A stretch of 33,297 bases of DNA from a virus. Positions 7,955 to 15,872 of this stretch are shown piece after piece. A program made the position numbers and the translations under genes. The DNA lies in the IMG/VR virus record IMGVR_UViG_3300005098_000006, positions 1 through 33,297 of that record; one strand, given 5' to 3'. Each line of letters opens with the position of its first letter. The stretch's first letter is position 1. The notes under the pieces were generated by a model, which was given only the letters and a program-made list of their open reading frames with translations, was not told the origin of the DNA and ran no database searches.

Positions 7955-8630
7955 AGAATATTTAGCTGGTGTATTTGACGCTAAGTCAAGATTTTTTGAA
8001 AAAAGAGGCAAATTCAAAATAACACTGAACTTACGGGATGCTGACTTTTTGTATTGGTATTATGAAAAGGTCAGTACAGGAAACTTTATTAAGAACAAAA
8101 GAACATGTGCGATCGTTTGGAACAATGACCAGATTTGCGAATTGCAATCCCTCGTTCCCTTTTTAAGATTAAAAGATCAAAAACTCAAAAATGTAATTGA
8201 CTTTCTGAATGCTGATTTTGATATCTTTACAAGAAGAGCAATTCTTCACGATGTTAGAAGAACATTGCATTCAGATATAAAATTCTCTTCATCTCCTCCA
8301 TTTTCATATGTCGCAGGCTTTTTTGATGTCTGCATGAGCATTGCCTTTGTCAAGTACAAACCTAGAATTAATGTTATATATAGTAAAAAACATGTGCTTG
8401 AAAAGTTCAGAGAAATTCTTCAAGCAGGTAGTGTTTACAGGCTCAGTAAAACATTCAATCTCACCTTCTATCATGAGGTCGAAGTATTTAATTTAGTGCA
8501 AATCTTGTATCCTGAAATACATTGCAAGAAGGAATATTTTTCTATTCTATATGATCTGTTTGCAGATCTCATTTCGGTTGATGACGCAAGGGCCGCTATC
8601 CGCCGATTAAATAGGCATTCTACAGTGTGA
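7944..8630 (+). CDS. degenerate two-motif LAGLIDADG family protein (probably no cleavage activity)
   Basis: This 228-residue protein has the layout of a pseudo-symmetric LAGLIDADG homing endonuclease. Motif 1 is YLAGVFDAKSRF (residues 6-17), followed by a strand-rich half and VPFLRLKDQKLKNVIDFL, which parallels the QPFLKLKQKQANLVLKII of I-CreI. Motif 2 is YVAGFFDVCMSIAF (122-135), followed by KHVLEKFREILQAGSVY and a similar end. The catalytic acid that falls at position 8 of each motif (Asp20 in I-CreI) is replaced by K14 and C130, so nuclease activity is doubtful. The frame is intact, which argues for a retained DNA-binding role rather than a dead gene. The ATG follows AAGGAG (about 7932-7937) and overlaps the protease fusion by 11 bases. 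It sits where a simple capsid operon would have nothing. Confidence 0.7.
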   Translation: MTLEEYLAGVFDAKSRFFEKRGKFKITLNLRDADFLYWYYEKVSTGNFIKNKRTCAIVWNNDQICELQSLVPFLRLKDQKLKNVIDFLNADFDIFTRRAILHDVRRTLHSDIKFSSSPPFSYVAGFFDVCMSIAFVKYKPRINVIYSKKHVLEKFREILQAGSVYRLSKTFNLTFYHEVEVFNLVQILYPEIHCKKEYFSILYDLFADLISVDDARAAIRRLNRHSTV

Positions 8631-8644
8631 ATTCAACGTACTGA

Positions 8645-8672
8645 TATTATATATTGAGAACTATTTTATATT
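8645..8672 (+). promoter_or_regulatory. putative TATA-type promoter for the scaffold/capsid block
   Basis: TTATATATT at 8647-8655 lies about 31 bases before the scaffold ATG, in the only non-coding gap (8631-8681) of the early head region. A second AT run (CTATTTTATATT) follows at 8661-8672. A start site about 26 bases from the first box would fall at the GGTGAT ribosome site. A separate promoter here would let capsid proteins be made in excess of the enzymes upstream. Inference from base composition and spacing. Confidence 0.4.
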
Positions 8673-8681
8673 GGTGATAAA

Positions 8682-9185
8682 ATGCCAGAAGATGAGGCAC
8701 TGAAAAAGTATCCTCTTCCGGACAGCAAGCCGTTGAAAATTGATGGGACAGCTATCGAGTATATAATAGTTACTCCCAAGGGATATAAGGAATATCCTAA
8801 AGATACAGCGGATGCGGAACAAGAACAGGCAGAAAATAAAATTTCTAGCCTTGAACAAGAAAACGAACAGCTCAAAGAACAGAATGAACAGTTGTCTGCA
8901 AAGCTCTCAAAGTTTGAGGAAATGCAGAAAAAGCAAACTATCGAAGACATCGTTAGAATGAAAAAAGCTCTGAGTTTAGATGTGAATGAGGAGGAGCTAA
9001 ATAAGCAGTCTATCGACTCTTTGAATGTTATAAGAGCCACACTAAGCCAGATACCGGTTAAGAAAGAGAAGCCTGCTGAAAAACCAGTGAAGGCAAAACT
9101 TTCTGCCGAGCCGCAACTGTCTGATGAGGAAAAAATAGGAAAGGAAATGTTCGGGGATAACTATATTCCCTGGGAAGGTGATTAA
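8682..9185 (+). CDS. capsid scaffolding protein
   Basis: This 167-residue, highly charged protein has a coiled coil at about residues 45-90 (repeated E/K/Q heptads such as LEQENEQLKEQNEQLSAKL). A helical middle follows, then a Lys/Pro/Glu-rich linker (about 125-145) and an acidic tail ending in IPWEGD. That profile, and the position between the protease and the cement and major capsid genes, match a tailed-virus scaffold. Such a protein nucleates capsid assembly and is removed by the prohead protease. The ATG is preceded by GGTGAT at 8673-8678, and the next gene starts 2 bases after the stop. There is no sequence-level family hit that I can name, so the call rests on composition and order. 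Confidence 0.7.
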   Translation: MPEDEALKKYPLPDSKPLKIDGTAIEYIIVTPKGYKEYPKDTADAEQEQAENKISSLEQENEQLKEQNEQLSAKLSKFEEMQKKQTIEDIVRMKKALSLDVNEEELNKQSIDSLNVIRATLSQIPVKKEKPAEKPVKAKLSAEPQLSDEEKIGKEMFGDNYIPWEGD

Positions 9186-9187
9186 AA

Positions 9188-9607
9188 ATGGCCACAGCAG
9201 GAGACATAATGAAAGAATTTGATTTGCACGTTATTAAGAACGTGTCAAGTACGGACGCAGCAGCAGCTTCTAACCCTTTCACAAGAGGTCAAGTAGTCTG
9301 CTGGGATAAAAGCAACAACGATGGATTTATGTTGGCAACCAATACAAGCGCAGGGCCATTCGGGGTTGCGTTAGATACTGTAACCGACAAAGCACAGACT
9401 GTCAGAATATTAGAGTCTGGTGTAGTGTGGGTTAAAAAAGTAACAGGACAAGCACTTCATGCTAAGGAGTGGGTGGAGGTTTCATCCACAGCTGGTTCAG
9501 TAACAATATTTGATTACTCTAGCGGTACCTTCAAAGAAATAGTAGGTACTGTCATTGAAGATGCAGCTGCAGCAGATACAGAAGTGCTGATAAGGTTGGG
9601 GTTCTGA
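9188..9607 (+). CDS. capsid cement/decoration protein (DUF2190-like)
   Basis: The 139 residues are small, beta-rich and Ala/Gly-rich. They run from an initial FTRGQVVCWD segment through GPFGVALDTV to VRILESGVVWVKKV and a C-terminal VIEDAAAADTEVLIRLGF. This order of short strands ('G..v.......G.a......g..v.v...G.v.v') is typical of DUF2190-type capsid stabilising proteins, which sit just before the major capsid gene in many tailed viruses. It probably binds the capsid exterior and strengthens it. The GGTGATT site of the start lies in the end of the scaffold gene, so the two are tightly coupled. Confidence 0.65.
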   Translation: MATAGDIMKEFDLHVIKNVSSTDAAAASNPFTRGQVVCWDKSNNDGFMLATNTSAGPFGVALDTVTDKAQTVRILESGVVWVKKVTGQALHAKEWVEVSSTAGSVTIFDYSSGTFKEIVGTVIEDAAAADTEVLIRLGF

Positions 9608-9617
9608 GGTGATATAA

Positions 9618-10466
9618 ATGGCCGATTCAGGATTTGTTGACATTAGCAAAATAACTGATGTTAAAGAAAGAGTGATAGTCAAGCAGGTTTTGGGACTTGC
9701 AAAAAAGGAAATGGAGCTAAGAAAGATTTGTAGAGTTATACCTATGCCTGAGCTTACTGCCGAAATAAGAATAGCAACATCTCTCGCAGGTGTGAGACAT
9801 GTTAAAGAACTTGAGGAAGCGAAGCTCGATTCGGTAGCTTACACAAAAGTTAATTTCGACCTTGCAGCATTTGGAAAGAATGTAGTTCATGTGGCAGTTT
9901 CAGAAGAAGCTGAAAGACAGTCAAATGTTGATTTGCTTCAGATGAACACACAAGACGCGGCTACTGCTTTAGCACAGATGGAAAACCAAGACATAGTAGA
10001 AGCCCTTGATGCATTGCCTGCAACAAATGATATAACAGGTTCAGATTGGGGTGAAGCTAACGATCCATCCGACGATATCATGGCTGCAGTTACACATATA
10101 GCAAGCTTGAGAAAAGGTCTTACAGCAGATACTATTGTGATGTACCCTACTCTTTATGGAAAGCTAGTTTCTAATGAAGAGGTTAAAAAGTACATAAGAA
10201 AAGACAGCATTACTGAAAAGGGAAAGCTAGGAGAGATATGTGGTTTGAAAATTATAAGCCATCCAGCAATGCAGTTTGCAACAAACTACACATCAACATG
10301 TTATGTGCTTGATTCTAAAGCACCTGCACTAGCGCTTGGTGATGGACCAAAGATGGCGAAGAAAATTGATGGAGGTGCTAAGTTCTACAATGCAATAGCT
10401 ATTGCACAGTGGGAACAGCCCAAATTGGTTTTGTCAGATGCAGTAGTTAGAATAAAGTCTGTCTGA
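9618..10466 (+). CDS. major capsid protein, HK97 fold
   Basis: This 282-residue protein is likely the main shell subunit. Its order fits the HK97 fold: an N-terminal helix region, the strand-rich segment around residues 60-110 (VNFDLAAFGKNVVHVAVSEE), a long spine-type helix (VDLLQMNTQDAATALAQMEN), then an alternating P/A domain. That domain includes ADTIVMYPTLYGKLVSNEEV, LGEICGLKIISHPAMQ and a C-terminal QWEQPKLVLSDAVVRIKSV. The size suits a compact subunit without a long N-arm, which agrees with a separate scaffold gene. The ATG has a strong GAGGTGAT site upstream. The position after scaffold and cement supports the call. Confidence 0.88.
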   Translation: MADSGFVDISKITDVKERVIVKQVLGLAKKEMELRKICRVIPMPELTAEIRIATSLAGVRHVKELEEAKLDSVAYTKVNFDLAAFGKNVVHVAVSEEAERQSNVDLLQMNTQDAATALAQMENQDIVEALDALPATNDITGSDWGEANDPSDDIMAAVTHIASLRKGLTADTIVMYPTLYGKLVSNEEVKKYIRKDSITEKGKLGEICGLKIISHPAMQFATNYTSTCYVLDSKAPALALGDGPKMAKKIDGGAKFYNAIAIAQWEQPKLVLSDAVVRIKSV

Positions 10467-10479
10467 TAAGGTGATCTTC

Positions 10480-10887
10480 ATGGCTGACCTTTACACTGAA
10501 CAGAGAATCAAGGAAAAGCATCATATTGAGAAGATCGCCTTAGCTCAAATACCTGAAGGTACTGCTGAAGAAACATTCGAGAAGCCCATTTTCGTTGCTC
10601 CTCGTGATGGAACAATTACAAAGATAGTTGTTGTACCGGCAGCAAGTATTTCAGGTGACGATACTAACTACTTCGTAATGAAGATAAATAATAAGACGCA
10701 AACCACAGTTGTTGCAATACAATCGATGACTCCAAGTACCGAAAGCTGGGCTTGGTGGGAAGGTATTGAGCTGACAGTCGATAATGCTACTTTGTCTGAG
10801 GGAGACGTGATTTCTTTCGAGAAGAGCATTGAAAGTTCCGGTCTAGCGAACCCAGATATGTGTGTAGCTGTGACATTTAGATATTGA
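10480..10887 (+). CDS. putative capsid decoration or head fibre protein
   Basis: This 135-residue beta-rich protein directly follows the major capsid gene. The central part (PIFVAPRDGTITKIVVVP, then YFVMKINNKTQ and LSEGDVISFEKS) looks like a single beta-sandwich or jelly-roll domain, as in outer decoration proteins. I start it at the ATG at 10480, which has AAGGTGAT just upstream, and not at the in-frame GTG at 10471 inside that site. I recognise no specific family. Head fibre or vertex protein are the alternatives. Confidence 0.5.
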   Translation: MADLYTEQRIKEKHHIEKIALAQIPEGTAEETFEKPIFVAPRDGTITKIVVVPAASISGDDTNYFVMKINNKTQTTVVAIQSMTPSTESWAWWEGIELTVDNATLSEGDVISFEKSIESSGLANPDMCVAVTFRY

Positions 10888-10898
10888 GGCGCGTTTTT

Positions 10899-11294
10899 AT
10901 GCCGATGAAATCTATTGCAAAAATAGCTACAGCCATTGCAGGCGAGACATTATATCAAGAAACATCTTATGCTATACAGTCGGCATCTGGATCTTTCTGG
11001 GTTGACTTAGTTGACTACACGGTACCTGACAGTACTTTTGTTGTTCTTAAGTCTATAAAAGGATCTATGAGCGCAGGTTGGACTGGCAGTCCATTATACC
11101 GTATCGTGAACGCAAACGAAGAGCAAGTTTGGCCTTACGATACCAATGGCGCCAGTTTGCCGACTACTGACTCCTCTTTTACGGAGACAATTAGACTGAC
11201 CGATAACTTTAAAATCCAAATGAAATCTACTGCTACAGACGAAACTAAAACAGCTGCAATAGTTTCATTTAAGGTACAAAAGTTGGTGTGGTGA
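10899..11294 (+). CDS. small beta-rich virion protein, possibly head decoration
   Basis: About 131 residues. After a short hydrophobic start (MKSIAKIATAIAG), the chain is strand-rich with aromatic and Thr/Ser positions (SGSFWVDLVDYTVPDSTFVV, FKIQMKSTATDE). The pattern resembles the neighbouring decoration candidate, and the pair may form an outer capsid layer. GAGGCG at 10886-10891 points to the ATG at 10899 (or 10905) and not to an upstream TTG. Family unknown. Confidence 0.45.
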   Translation: MPMKSIAKIATAIAGETLYQETSYAIQSASGSFWVDLVDYTVPDSTFVVLKSIKGSMSAGWTGSPLYRIVNANEEQVWPYDTNGASLPTTDSSFTETIRLTDNFKIQMKSTATDETKTAAIVSFKVQKLVW

Positions 11295-11296
11295 GA

Positions 11297-11608
11297 ATGG
11301 TTAAAAATACTGAACTGTTCGACATGTTCAATGCATTGAAAGACGGGCAATCTAAGATAACTGAAAGGATTACTGGACTTGAAATGCAGGTTAAGAGCTT
11401 AAATGGTAGAGTGAGCGATTGTGTTTTGAAAAATAATGCACAAGACCAGCAGATCTTTAAAAATACAAAATTTAGGATCGAGACCGAAGCTCTCCTTAAA
11501 AGTGGTAAAGCTCAACAAGAAATTGACTTGAGAAAGCTCGCAATATATGTATCTGCAATCTCTGCATGTGCCTATGTTTTCATAGAACTATTGGCTTATG
11601 TGCTCTAG
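11297..11608 (+). CDS. coiled-coil protein with C-terminal membrane segment
   Basis: About 103 residues. Residues 1-60 form a coiled-coil-like helix (NTELFDMFNALKDGQSKITE, then LEMQVKSLNGRVSD). The last 22 residues are a hydrophobic span (LAIYVSAISACAYVFIELLA). This topology, soluble coiled coil followed by one C-terminal anchor, resembles XhlA-type holin-associated proteins of bacteriophages, but the likeness is of shape only. A membrane protein between decoration and connector genes is odd. It could act in lysis, in capsid attachment to the membrane during assembly, or in entry. In-frame GTG codons at 11288 and 11291 are possible starts. Confidence 0.5.
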   Translation: MVKNTELFDMFNALKDGQSKITERITGLEMQVKSLNGRVSDCVLKNNAQDQQIFKNTKFRIETEALLKSGKAQQEIDLRKLAIYVSAISACAYVFIELLAYVL

Positions 11609-11618
11609 GTGAGAACAA

Positions 11619-11993
11619 ATGTCTGTTTCTATCGAAGAGATAAAGGAATTGTTAACTGATGTCGCTTTATCAGATGACGCAATTGAAAAAATTATAAATG
11701 ATGCTGAAAATGAAATTGCTGGACATACTGATAAAAGAGGGATGAAGTTTGATACAGCTGTCAGAAGATATGCTGCTTACATTGCCTTTATCTCTTCTGA
11801 TTTATATGAATCTGTAAAAGTTGCAGACATTACAGTTAGAAAAAATTTGCAGTTAAGAGCTAAAAATCTTTATGACCTTGCCATGCTAGCAATAAAAGAT
11901 TTAGAAACTCCAACTGGAACTGAGCCTGTTTCCACTTATATGTTTGATTCAAATCGACCTGATATTGAAGCAGGTGAAGATTGGTATGGTTAG
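11619..11993 (+). CDS. head-tail connector (adaptor, gp6-like)
   Basis: This 124-residue, mainly helical protein opens with SIEEIKELLTDVALSDDAIE, then helical segments with AVRRYAAYIAFISSD and LRAKNLYDLAMLAIKDLE. That series of short helices and its place right after the capsid genes match the adaptor proteins that bind the portal underside and start the neck (gp6/gp15 type). The TAGGTGAGA site lies across the stop of the previous gene, so translation is coupled. The last eight bases are shared with the following gene. Confidence 0.6.
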   Translation: MSVSIEEIKELLTDVALSDDAIEKIINDAENEIAGHTDKRGMKFDTAVRRYAAYIAFISSDLYESVKVADITVRKNLQLRAKNLYDLAMLAIKDLETPTGTEPVSTYMFDSNRPDIEAGEDWYG

Positions 11994-12759
11994 GTTAAAA
12001 GGAAAAAAAGTTAGAATCTATTATAGAAACAATTCTACCATGGCTATAGCGGCATTGAAAAAAGGTTATGCTGATGCTGCTAAAGAGTCCGCCAACTTTA
12101 TGTACACAAAACTGAAACAATACTTCACGCAGGGAGGGACTGATTTCGGTCCTTGGGTGCCAGCAATTAGACCTTCTACTGTGCAATATGTGGGGAAACT
12201 AGAAGATGCTTTCAGTCATTGGAAGAGCTTTAGGGAGGCTGCTGCCAGAAAGACTGGAAAGTTACCGAGCGAAGCTTTAATACAACTTGCTGCACGTGGA
12301 GAATATTTTCCTGATTATGGAAAACTCCCAACATCAGCTCCTTTAACACAAAAAGAAGCAAGAATGAGAAGAGAAGGAGTTCCACCTTTGGGAGGTACTT
12401 CTGGAAGGATTTTCAGAGGTATCGTCGTTCGAAAAGTTAAGGAAGGGCAATATGAAGTAGAGTCGACATATTTATTTTCAGCAGTCCATGAGTTTGGAAT
12501 GAAAATTAAAGTGCCTCCCGGAACTGGAAAAGTGCCTCCTATGATTAGAAAATTATGGAGTTTGGGATTTGCTGCAAGTCCACATTTGGAGTTTGTAAAT
12601 ATACCAGCAAGACCTTTCATGGGGCCAGCCACAGCTGCAACTAGAATACAGTTTCCATATATTTGCAGAAAGTATGTGACACAAGCAATGAGAGAATTCC
12701 TGCCACCTATAACGGGCAAGGGAGTGATTACAGAATGGAAAATGCCTGCGGCGGAGTAA
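11986..12759 (+). CDS. virion morphogenesis/neck protein (HK97 gp10-like)
   Basis: 257 residues with the chosen start. AGGTGAAG at 11972-11979 favours the ATG at 11986, giving an N-terminus MVRLKGKKVRIYY; an in-frame ATG at 11944 lacks such a site. The C-terminal half has the traits of tail-completion and morphogenesis proteins: GQYEVESTYLFSAVHEFG and the NIPARPFMGPA motif near residue 205. The middle is long and basic with many Arg/Lys and Pro. It would work in neck or tail-terminator assembly, between connector and sheath. Confidence 0.7.
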   Translation: MVRLKGKKVRIYYRNNSTMAIAALKKGYADAAKESANFMYTKLKQYFTQGGTDFGPWVPAIRPSTVQYVGKLEDAFSHWKSFREAAARKTGKLPSEALIQLAARGEYFPDYGKLPTSAPLTQKEARMRREGVPPLGGTSGRIFRGIVVRKVKEGQYEVESTYLFSAVHEFGMKIKVPPGTGKVPPMIRKLWSLGFAASPHLEFVNIPARPFMGPATAATRIQFPYICRKYVTQAMREFLPPITGKGVITEWKMPAAE

Positions 12760-12762
12760 GAT

Positions 12763-13083
12763 ATGAATATTTTAAAAGCGATTGAACCATTTATGGAGGA
12801 TATAGAGGTGAGGAGCAAGAATTTCACAGTAGATGATGAAGGATATGCGAACCCGAGTACAAGTTCCTTCACCATACGTGGAGCTGTTGCTTTGAGGGTT
12901 CAAGATACATGGGTTCCAAATTTACCTGGAATTACAGATTTTGGGGGTGTTAGATTATATACTGATAAATCTTTAGATGTCGGTGATCAAATAGTATATC
13001 ATTCTCAAGTTTACACCATCACGTTCAAACAAGATTATTATAATCTTTTTGGAATATATATGTATAGATTAATAAAACCATAA
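12763..13083 (+). CDS. head closure/neck protein
   Basis: This 106-residue beta-rich protein contains FTIRGAVALRVQDTWVPNLPG and a C-terminal VGDQIVYHSQVYTITFKQDY. Small barrels of this kind that follow the adaptor gene are usually head-closure (stopper) proteins forming the ring below the adaptor. The 'd.v.y....y.i......' end is typical. The start has only a weak GGCGGAG site in the end of the previous gene, 3 bases from its stop. The assignment is by size, strand pattern and order. Confidence 0.5.
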   Translation: MNILKAIEPFMEDIEVRSKNFTVDDEGYANPSTSSFTIRGAVALRVQDTWVPNLPGITDFGGVRLYTDKSLDVGDQIVYHSQVYTITFKQDYYNLFGIYMYRLIKP

Positions 13084-13096
13084 GCAGGTGATTTGT

Positions 13097-13831
13097 ATGC
13101 TTTCTGAGGACCAGAAGTATACCTTAAAAAGGAATATACCTACAACGTATACAGTGAAAGGAAAAACCTTCACTCCTTCAATAGTTTATGCAAACCAGTT
13201 TCAGGACAACGTTTTTCCAGCAATAGTTTTAAGCTACGTGAGGAAATCTGAAGTCCTGTACCGCCCTAATGATGATATTTTAAAAATAGATAAGAACTAT
13301 TCGCAAGTAGAAACTGAAACACTTACCGCAACTTCTTCATGGAGTTATGGATTGTCTTCTGCGGATATAGAAATAACTAAAATCGAAGGATATTATTCAG
13401 GCACACCAACTGAGTTTACTAACTATTCTTTAGATCATAGTACTTTAACGTTCATTTCTCAAAAACCTGATGAAGGTACTGATTTCACTGTAACATATAC
13501 AGCATATTACTATTATCGGCAATTAGGAGGGTGGTTGTATGATTTGTTGAATGTTGACATTTTTGCAATAAGACAACAGCAAATAAACCCTATTATAATA
13601 GCCGATGCAATATCAATTCAATTGTACAAATGGTTCCAGTATGAGGCAAATGATTATATTAAACCTGAAAACTTCCTGGTTCTCAATTTATCTGAGATTT
13701 TAAATTTGGATCAACTGGTGCAATCCGAAGATAGGAGAAGGAGGCAATTTTCAGTTGCTCTTCAACATGTAGAAGCATATGATAAATTGTCGCCAAGATT
13801 GCTTGAAGCCGAAGTAATAGTTGATCCGTAA
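13097..13831 (+). CDS. neck/tail completion protein
   Basis: 244 residues from the ATG at 13097, which has AGGTGATT directly upstream; the in-frame GTG at 13088 lies inside that site. Strand-rich segments (TFTPSIVYANQFQDNVFPAI; DSTLTF-type and DFTVTYTAYYYY) are followed by helical stretches (PIIIADAISIQLYKWFQYEA) and a charged C-terminus. Its place immediately before the sheath gene is that of the tail terminator/completion protein of contractile-tailed viruses, which joins tail to neck. The family is not certain. Confidence 0.5.
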   Translation: MLSEDQKYTLKRNIPTTYTVKGKTFTPSIVYANQFQDNVFPAIVLSYVRKSEVLYRPNDDILKIDKNYSQVETETLTATSSWSYGLSSADIEITKIEGYYSGTPTEFTNYSLDHSTLTFISQKPDEGTDFTVTYTAYYYYRQLGGWLYDLLNVDIFAIRQQQINPIIIADAISIQLYKWFQYEANDYIKPENFLVLNLSEILNLDQLVQSEDRRRRQFSVALQHVEAYDKLSPRLLEAEVIVDP

Positions 13832-13849
13832 AAAATGAGGTGAGAAAAA

Positions 13850-15397
13850 ATGCCATATGAAGCAGTTTTCATTGACACGACAATAAGTGCAATGGGAACC
13901 AAAACAAGGAGCTACGGGAATACTTGCATAATCGCAAAAGATGGTTATGCTGAAGAAACGTTCGATGCTCCAGGAGCAAGTGGTAAGAAGACATTCAGTA
14001 TGTCTCAAGAGTTCACTGATGTCAAGTCTGTGGATATCGGAGATGTGAATTATACTGAAGACACGACAAATGTCTATCCTGCCACACCTGATACAGGAAA
14101 GTACAACTACAGTACCACAGAACAAGAAATTGTATGTAACATTGCTGATGGAGACAAAAACAAAATACCAAAATTGCAAACGTACTGTTACAATTCATAT
14201 TTGCACTTCGAAAGACTTGCTGATGTTGCTGCCCAGTTTGGCTCGTCAACTGATATCTATGAATCTGCAAGGATATTTTTTGCTCAGCAAGTAAGAGACC
14301 TTTGGATAATAAGGGCAAAGATAGAGACTGTAACAGATGAAGCTGCAGCAGACGTAGATGATGTCAGTATGACATTAGCGCATTATCCTCCATGCGGGGA
14401 GACATTGCCCACAATAACTGGGGATGGTGTGTCAGCCACGGTAAAATGGAAACCAGATGCTAGCGCTTCAAATATGCCAGCTAGTGCGTCAGGAGAAGCT
14501 TGGGTTAATCCGATAACAGGTTTTGTCGGTATAGACGACAATATGATATCTGGGACAGGAGCAGGTTTAGTGGTGACATCCTATACATACATTGATTGGG
14601 ATTCGATAATTTCTGTTCTCTCAGATGCCGATAACCAAGTAGTGGTAATAGCAGATACACCAGCAGCAGATTGCCATCTTGGTGATTTGGATAAGTGTAT
14701 CGGTTTCTGTGATGATCAAGAGAGAGTAATGCCAATCGAGACAAAAGCAGGAGATACAACAGCACAGATAAAGACTGCAATAGGTTACCTTACTGACTCT
14801 CCAAATGTTGTTGTAATGGCTACTACACAAAACGAAGATGATATTGCATCTGCCGTAGCAGGAAGAATTGCTACTCTCCAACCATGGATGAATTTAATGT
14901 GGAAGAGAGTTTACGGTCTGTCTACGACGACATACCATACAAGATCTGAAGTAGAACAAGATCTTGAACCAAACAAAATAAATGCAATTATAAATAAGAT
15001 AGATACTGATGTGATGTCCAATGGTTTGACGACGCAAGGCGGTGATTATAAGTATATTGATATAACAAGAACCAAGTACTACTTGACTCAGTTGATAAAA
15101 GATAGATTGGATACATTGCTGATGAATGAGAGAATACCCTATGAGCAAAGAGCATTAGTTACCATCAGATCGGAAATAGCTTCTGCCTGTGAGCAAGCAG
15201 TTGCTGATGAAGCACTCAGAGCACCCTGGGTAGATAAGTACGGTGATGTACAAAAAGGATATTCTATTGAAATGCCAGTTTTTGACAATATACCTACGTC
15301 AGACAGAGTAAACAGAATTCTCAAAGATGTCTATGTAACAGCATATCTCGCAGGACACATACAGAAAATTATGTTGAACTTGGAAATAAAGATTTAA
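13850..15397 (+). CDS. contractile tail sheath protein
   Basis: This 515-residue protein is the key sign of a contractile tail. The C-terminal domain has the conserved sheath order: helix ERIPYEQRALVTIRSEIASA, then DKYGDVQKGYSIEMP, IPTSDRVNRILKDVYVTAYL and the final strand MLNLEIKI, which donates to neighbouring subunits in sheath lattices. The N-terminal 250 residues form inserted domains with acidic, Thr-rich loops. GAGGTGAG lies just upstream of the ATG. The tube protein follows after a 52-base gap, the standard order. Confidence 0.85.
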   Translation: MPYEAVFIDTTISAMGTKTRSYGNTCIIAKDGYAEETFDAPGASGKKTFSMSQEFTDVKSVDIGDVNYTEDTTNVYPATPDTGKYNYSTTEQEIVCNIADGDKNKIPKLQTYCYNSYLHFERLADVAAQFGSSTDIYESARIFFAQQVRDLWIIRAKIETVTDEAAADVDDVSMTLAHYPPCGETLPTITGDGVSATVKWKPDASASNMPASASGEAWVNPITGFVGIDDNMISGTGAGLVVTSYTYIDWDSIISVLSDADNQVVVIADTPAADCHLGDLDKCIGFCDDQERVMPIETKAGDTTAQIKTAIGYLTDSPNVVVMATTQNEDDIASAVAGRIATLQPWMNLMWKRVYGLSTTTYHTRSEVEQDLEPNKINAIINKIDTDVMSNGLTTQGGDYKYIDITRTKYYLTQLIKDRLDTLLMNERIPYEQRALVTIRSEIASACEQAVADEALRAPWVDKYGDVQKGYSIEMPVFDNIPTSDRVNRILKDVYVTAYLAGHIQKIMLNLEIKI

Positions 15398-15449
15398 CAT
15401 AATGTATATTAAAGAATAGAAGAAATATAAATTTAACAGGTGAATGAAA
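15398..15449 (+). promoter_or_regulatory. AT-rich gap before the tube gene, possible weak promoter
   Basis: The 52 bases between sheath and tube hold GTATATTAAAG (about 15404-15414) and AAATATAAAT (15423-15432), the second about 25 bases before the tube ATG. This is larger than most gaps in this operon and could give extra transcription of the abundant tube protein. No hairpin or T-run terminator is seen. Weak evidence. Confidence 0.3.
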
Positions 15450-15872
15450 ATGGCAGAACCACACGTGTACGATATAAGAGATATCGACGTATATATAGGA
15501 GAAAGGAAGCTGACTGAATTTGCACCTGCTGGACTTACAATTACACCAAGTCCAGAAAATACACTGATCAAAGGACTTAAGGGAGAAGTAGGATTCAATG
15601 TTGATCCGAGTACTGCTGCCGAAGTTTCAGTGAAGTTAAAAAGCACATCTCCTGAAGTTGGATATCTTAGAGATCTTTGGAATGCGCAATTGCAGGGACA
15701 CAGAGTAACGAATATAAGAGTGACCTCAGCATCACCAGCATCGACTGGATTTTCAGAAATAGTTATCGAATATGCAATGCTTTCAAAGCCACCTGAGTAC
15801 GCTACCAATGAAAAAGAATCTCCAGATTTGGAGTTTACATTCATTGGATATAACTACAGAGAGGTGCCATGA
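15450..15872 (+). CDS. tail tube protein
   Basis: About 140 residues. It starts at the ATG at 15450; an ATG at 15444 abuts the AGGTGA site too closely. The protein is beta-rich with the usual order for a contractile-tail inner tube: N-terminal YDIRDIDVYIGERKLTEF, then a loop, LIKGLKGEVGFNVD, AAEVSVKLKSTSPEVGYL, and C-terminal strands ending in LEFTFIGYNYREVP. Size and position right after the sheath are standard. It would stack as hexamers around the tape measure. The stop overlaps the ATGATG start of the chaperone gene. Confidence 0.75.
   Translation: MAEPHVYDIRDIDVYIGERKLTEFAPAGLTITPSPENTLIKGLKGEVGFNVDPSTAAEVSVKLKSTSPEVGYLRDLWNAQLQGHRVTNIRVTSASPASTGFSEIVIEYAMLSKPPEYATNEKESPDLEFTFIGYNYREVP

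Noticed and set aside
12315-12875. Open frame of 186 codons on the minus strand
   Set aside because: It lies opposite two well-supported plus-strand neck genes with good ribosome sites. Its product is low-complexity hydrophobic, and no operon context exists on that strand.
15299-15844. Open frame of 181 codons on the minus strand
   Set aside because: It spans the ends of the sheath and tube genes in antisense. The product lacks domain-like order and there is no ribosome site, so it is a shadow.
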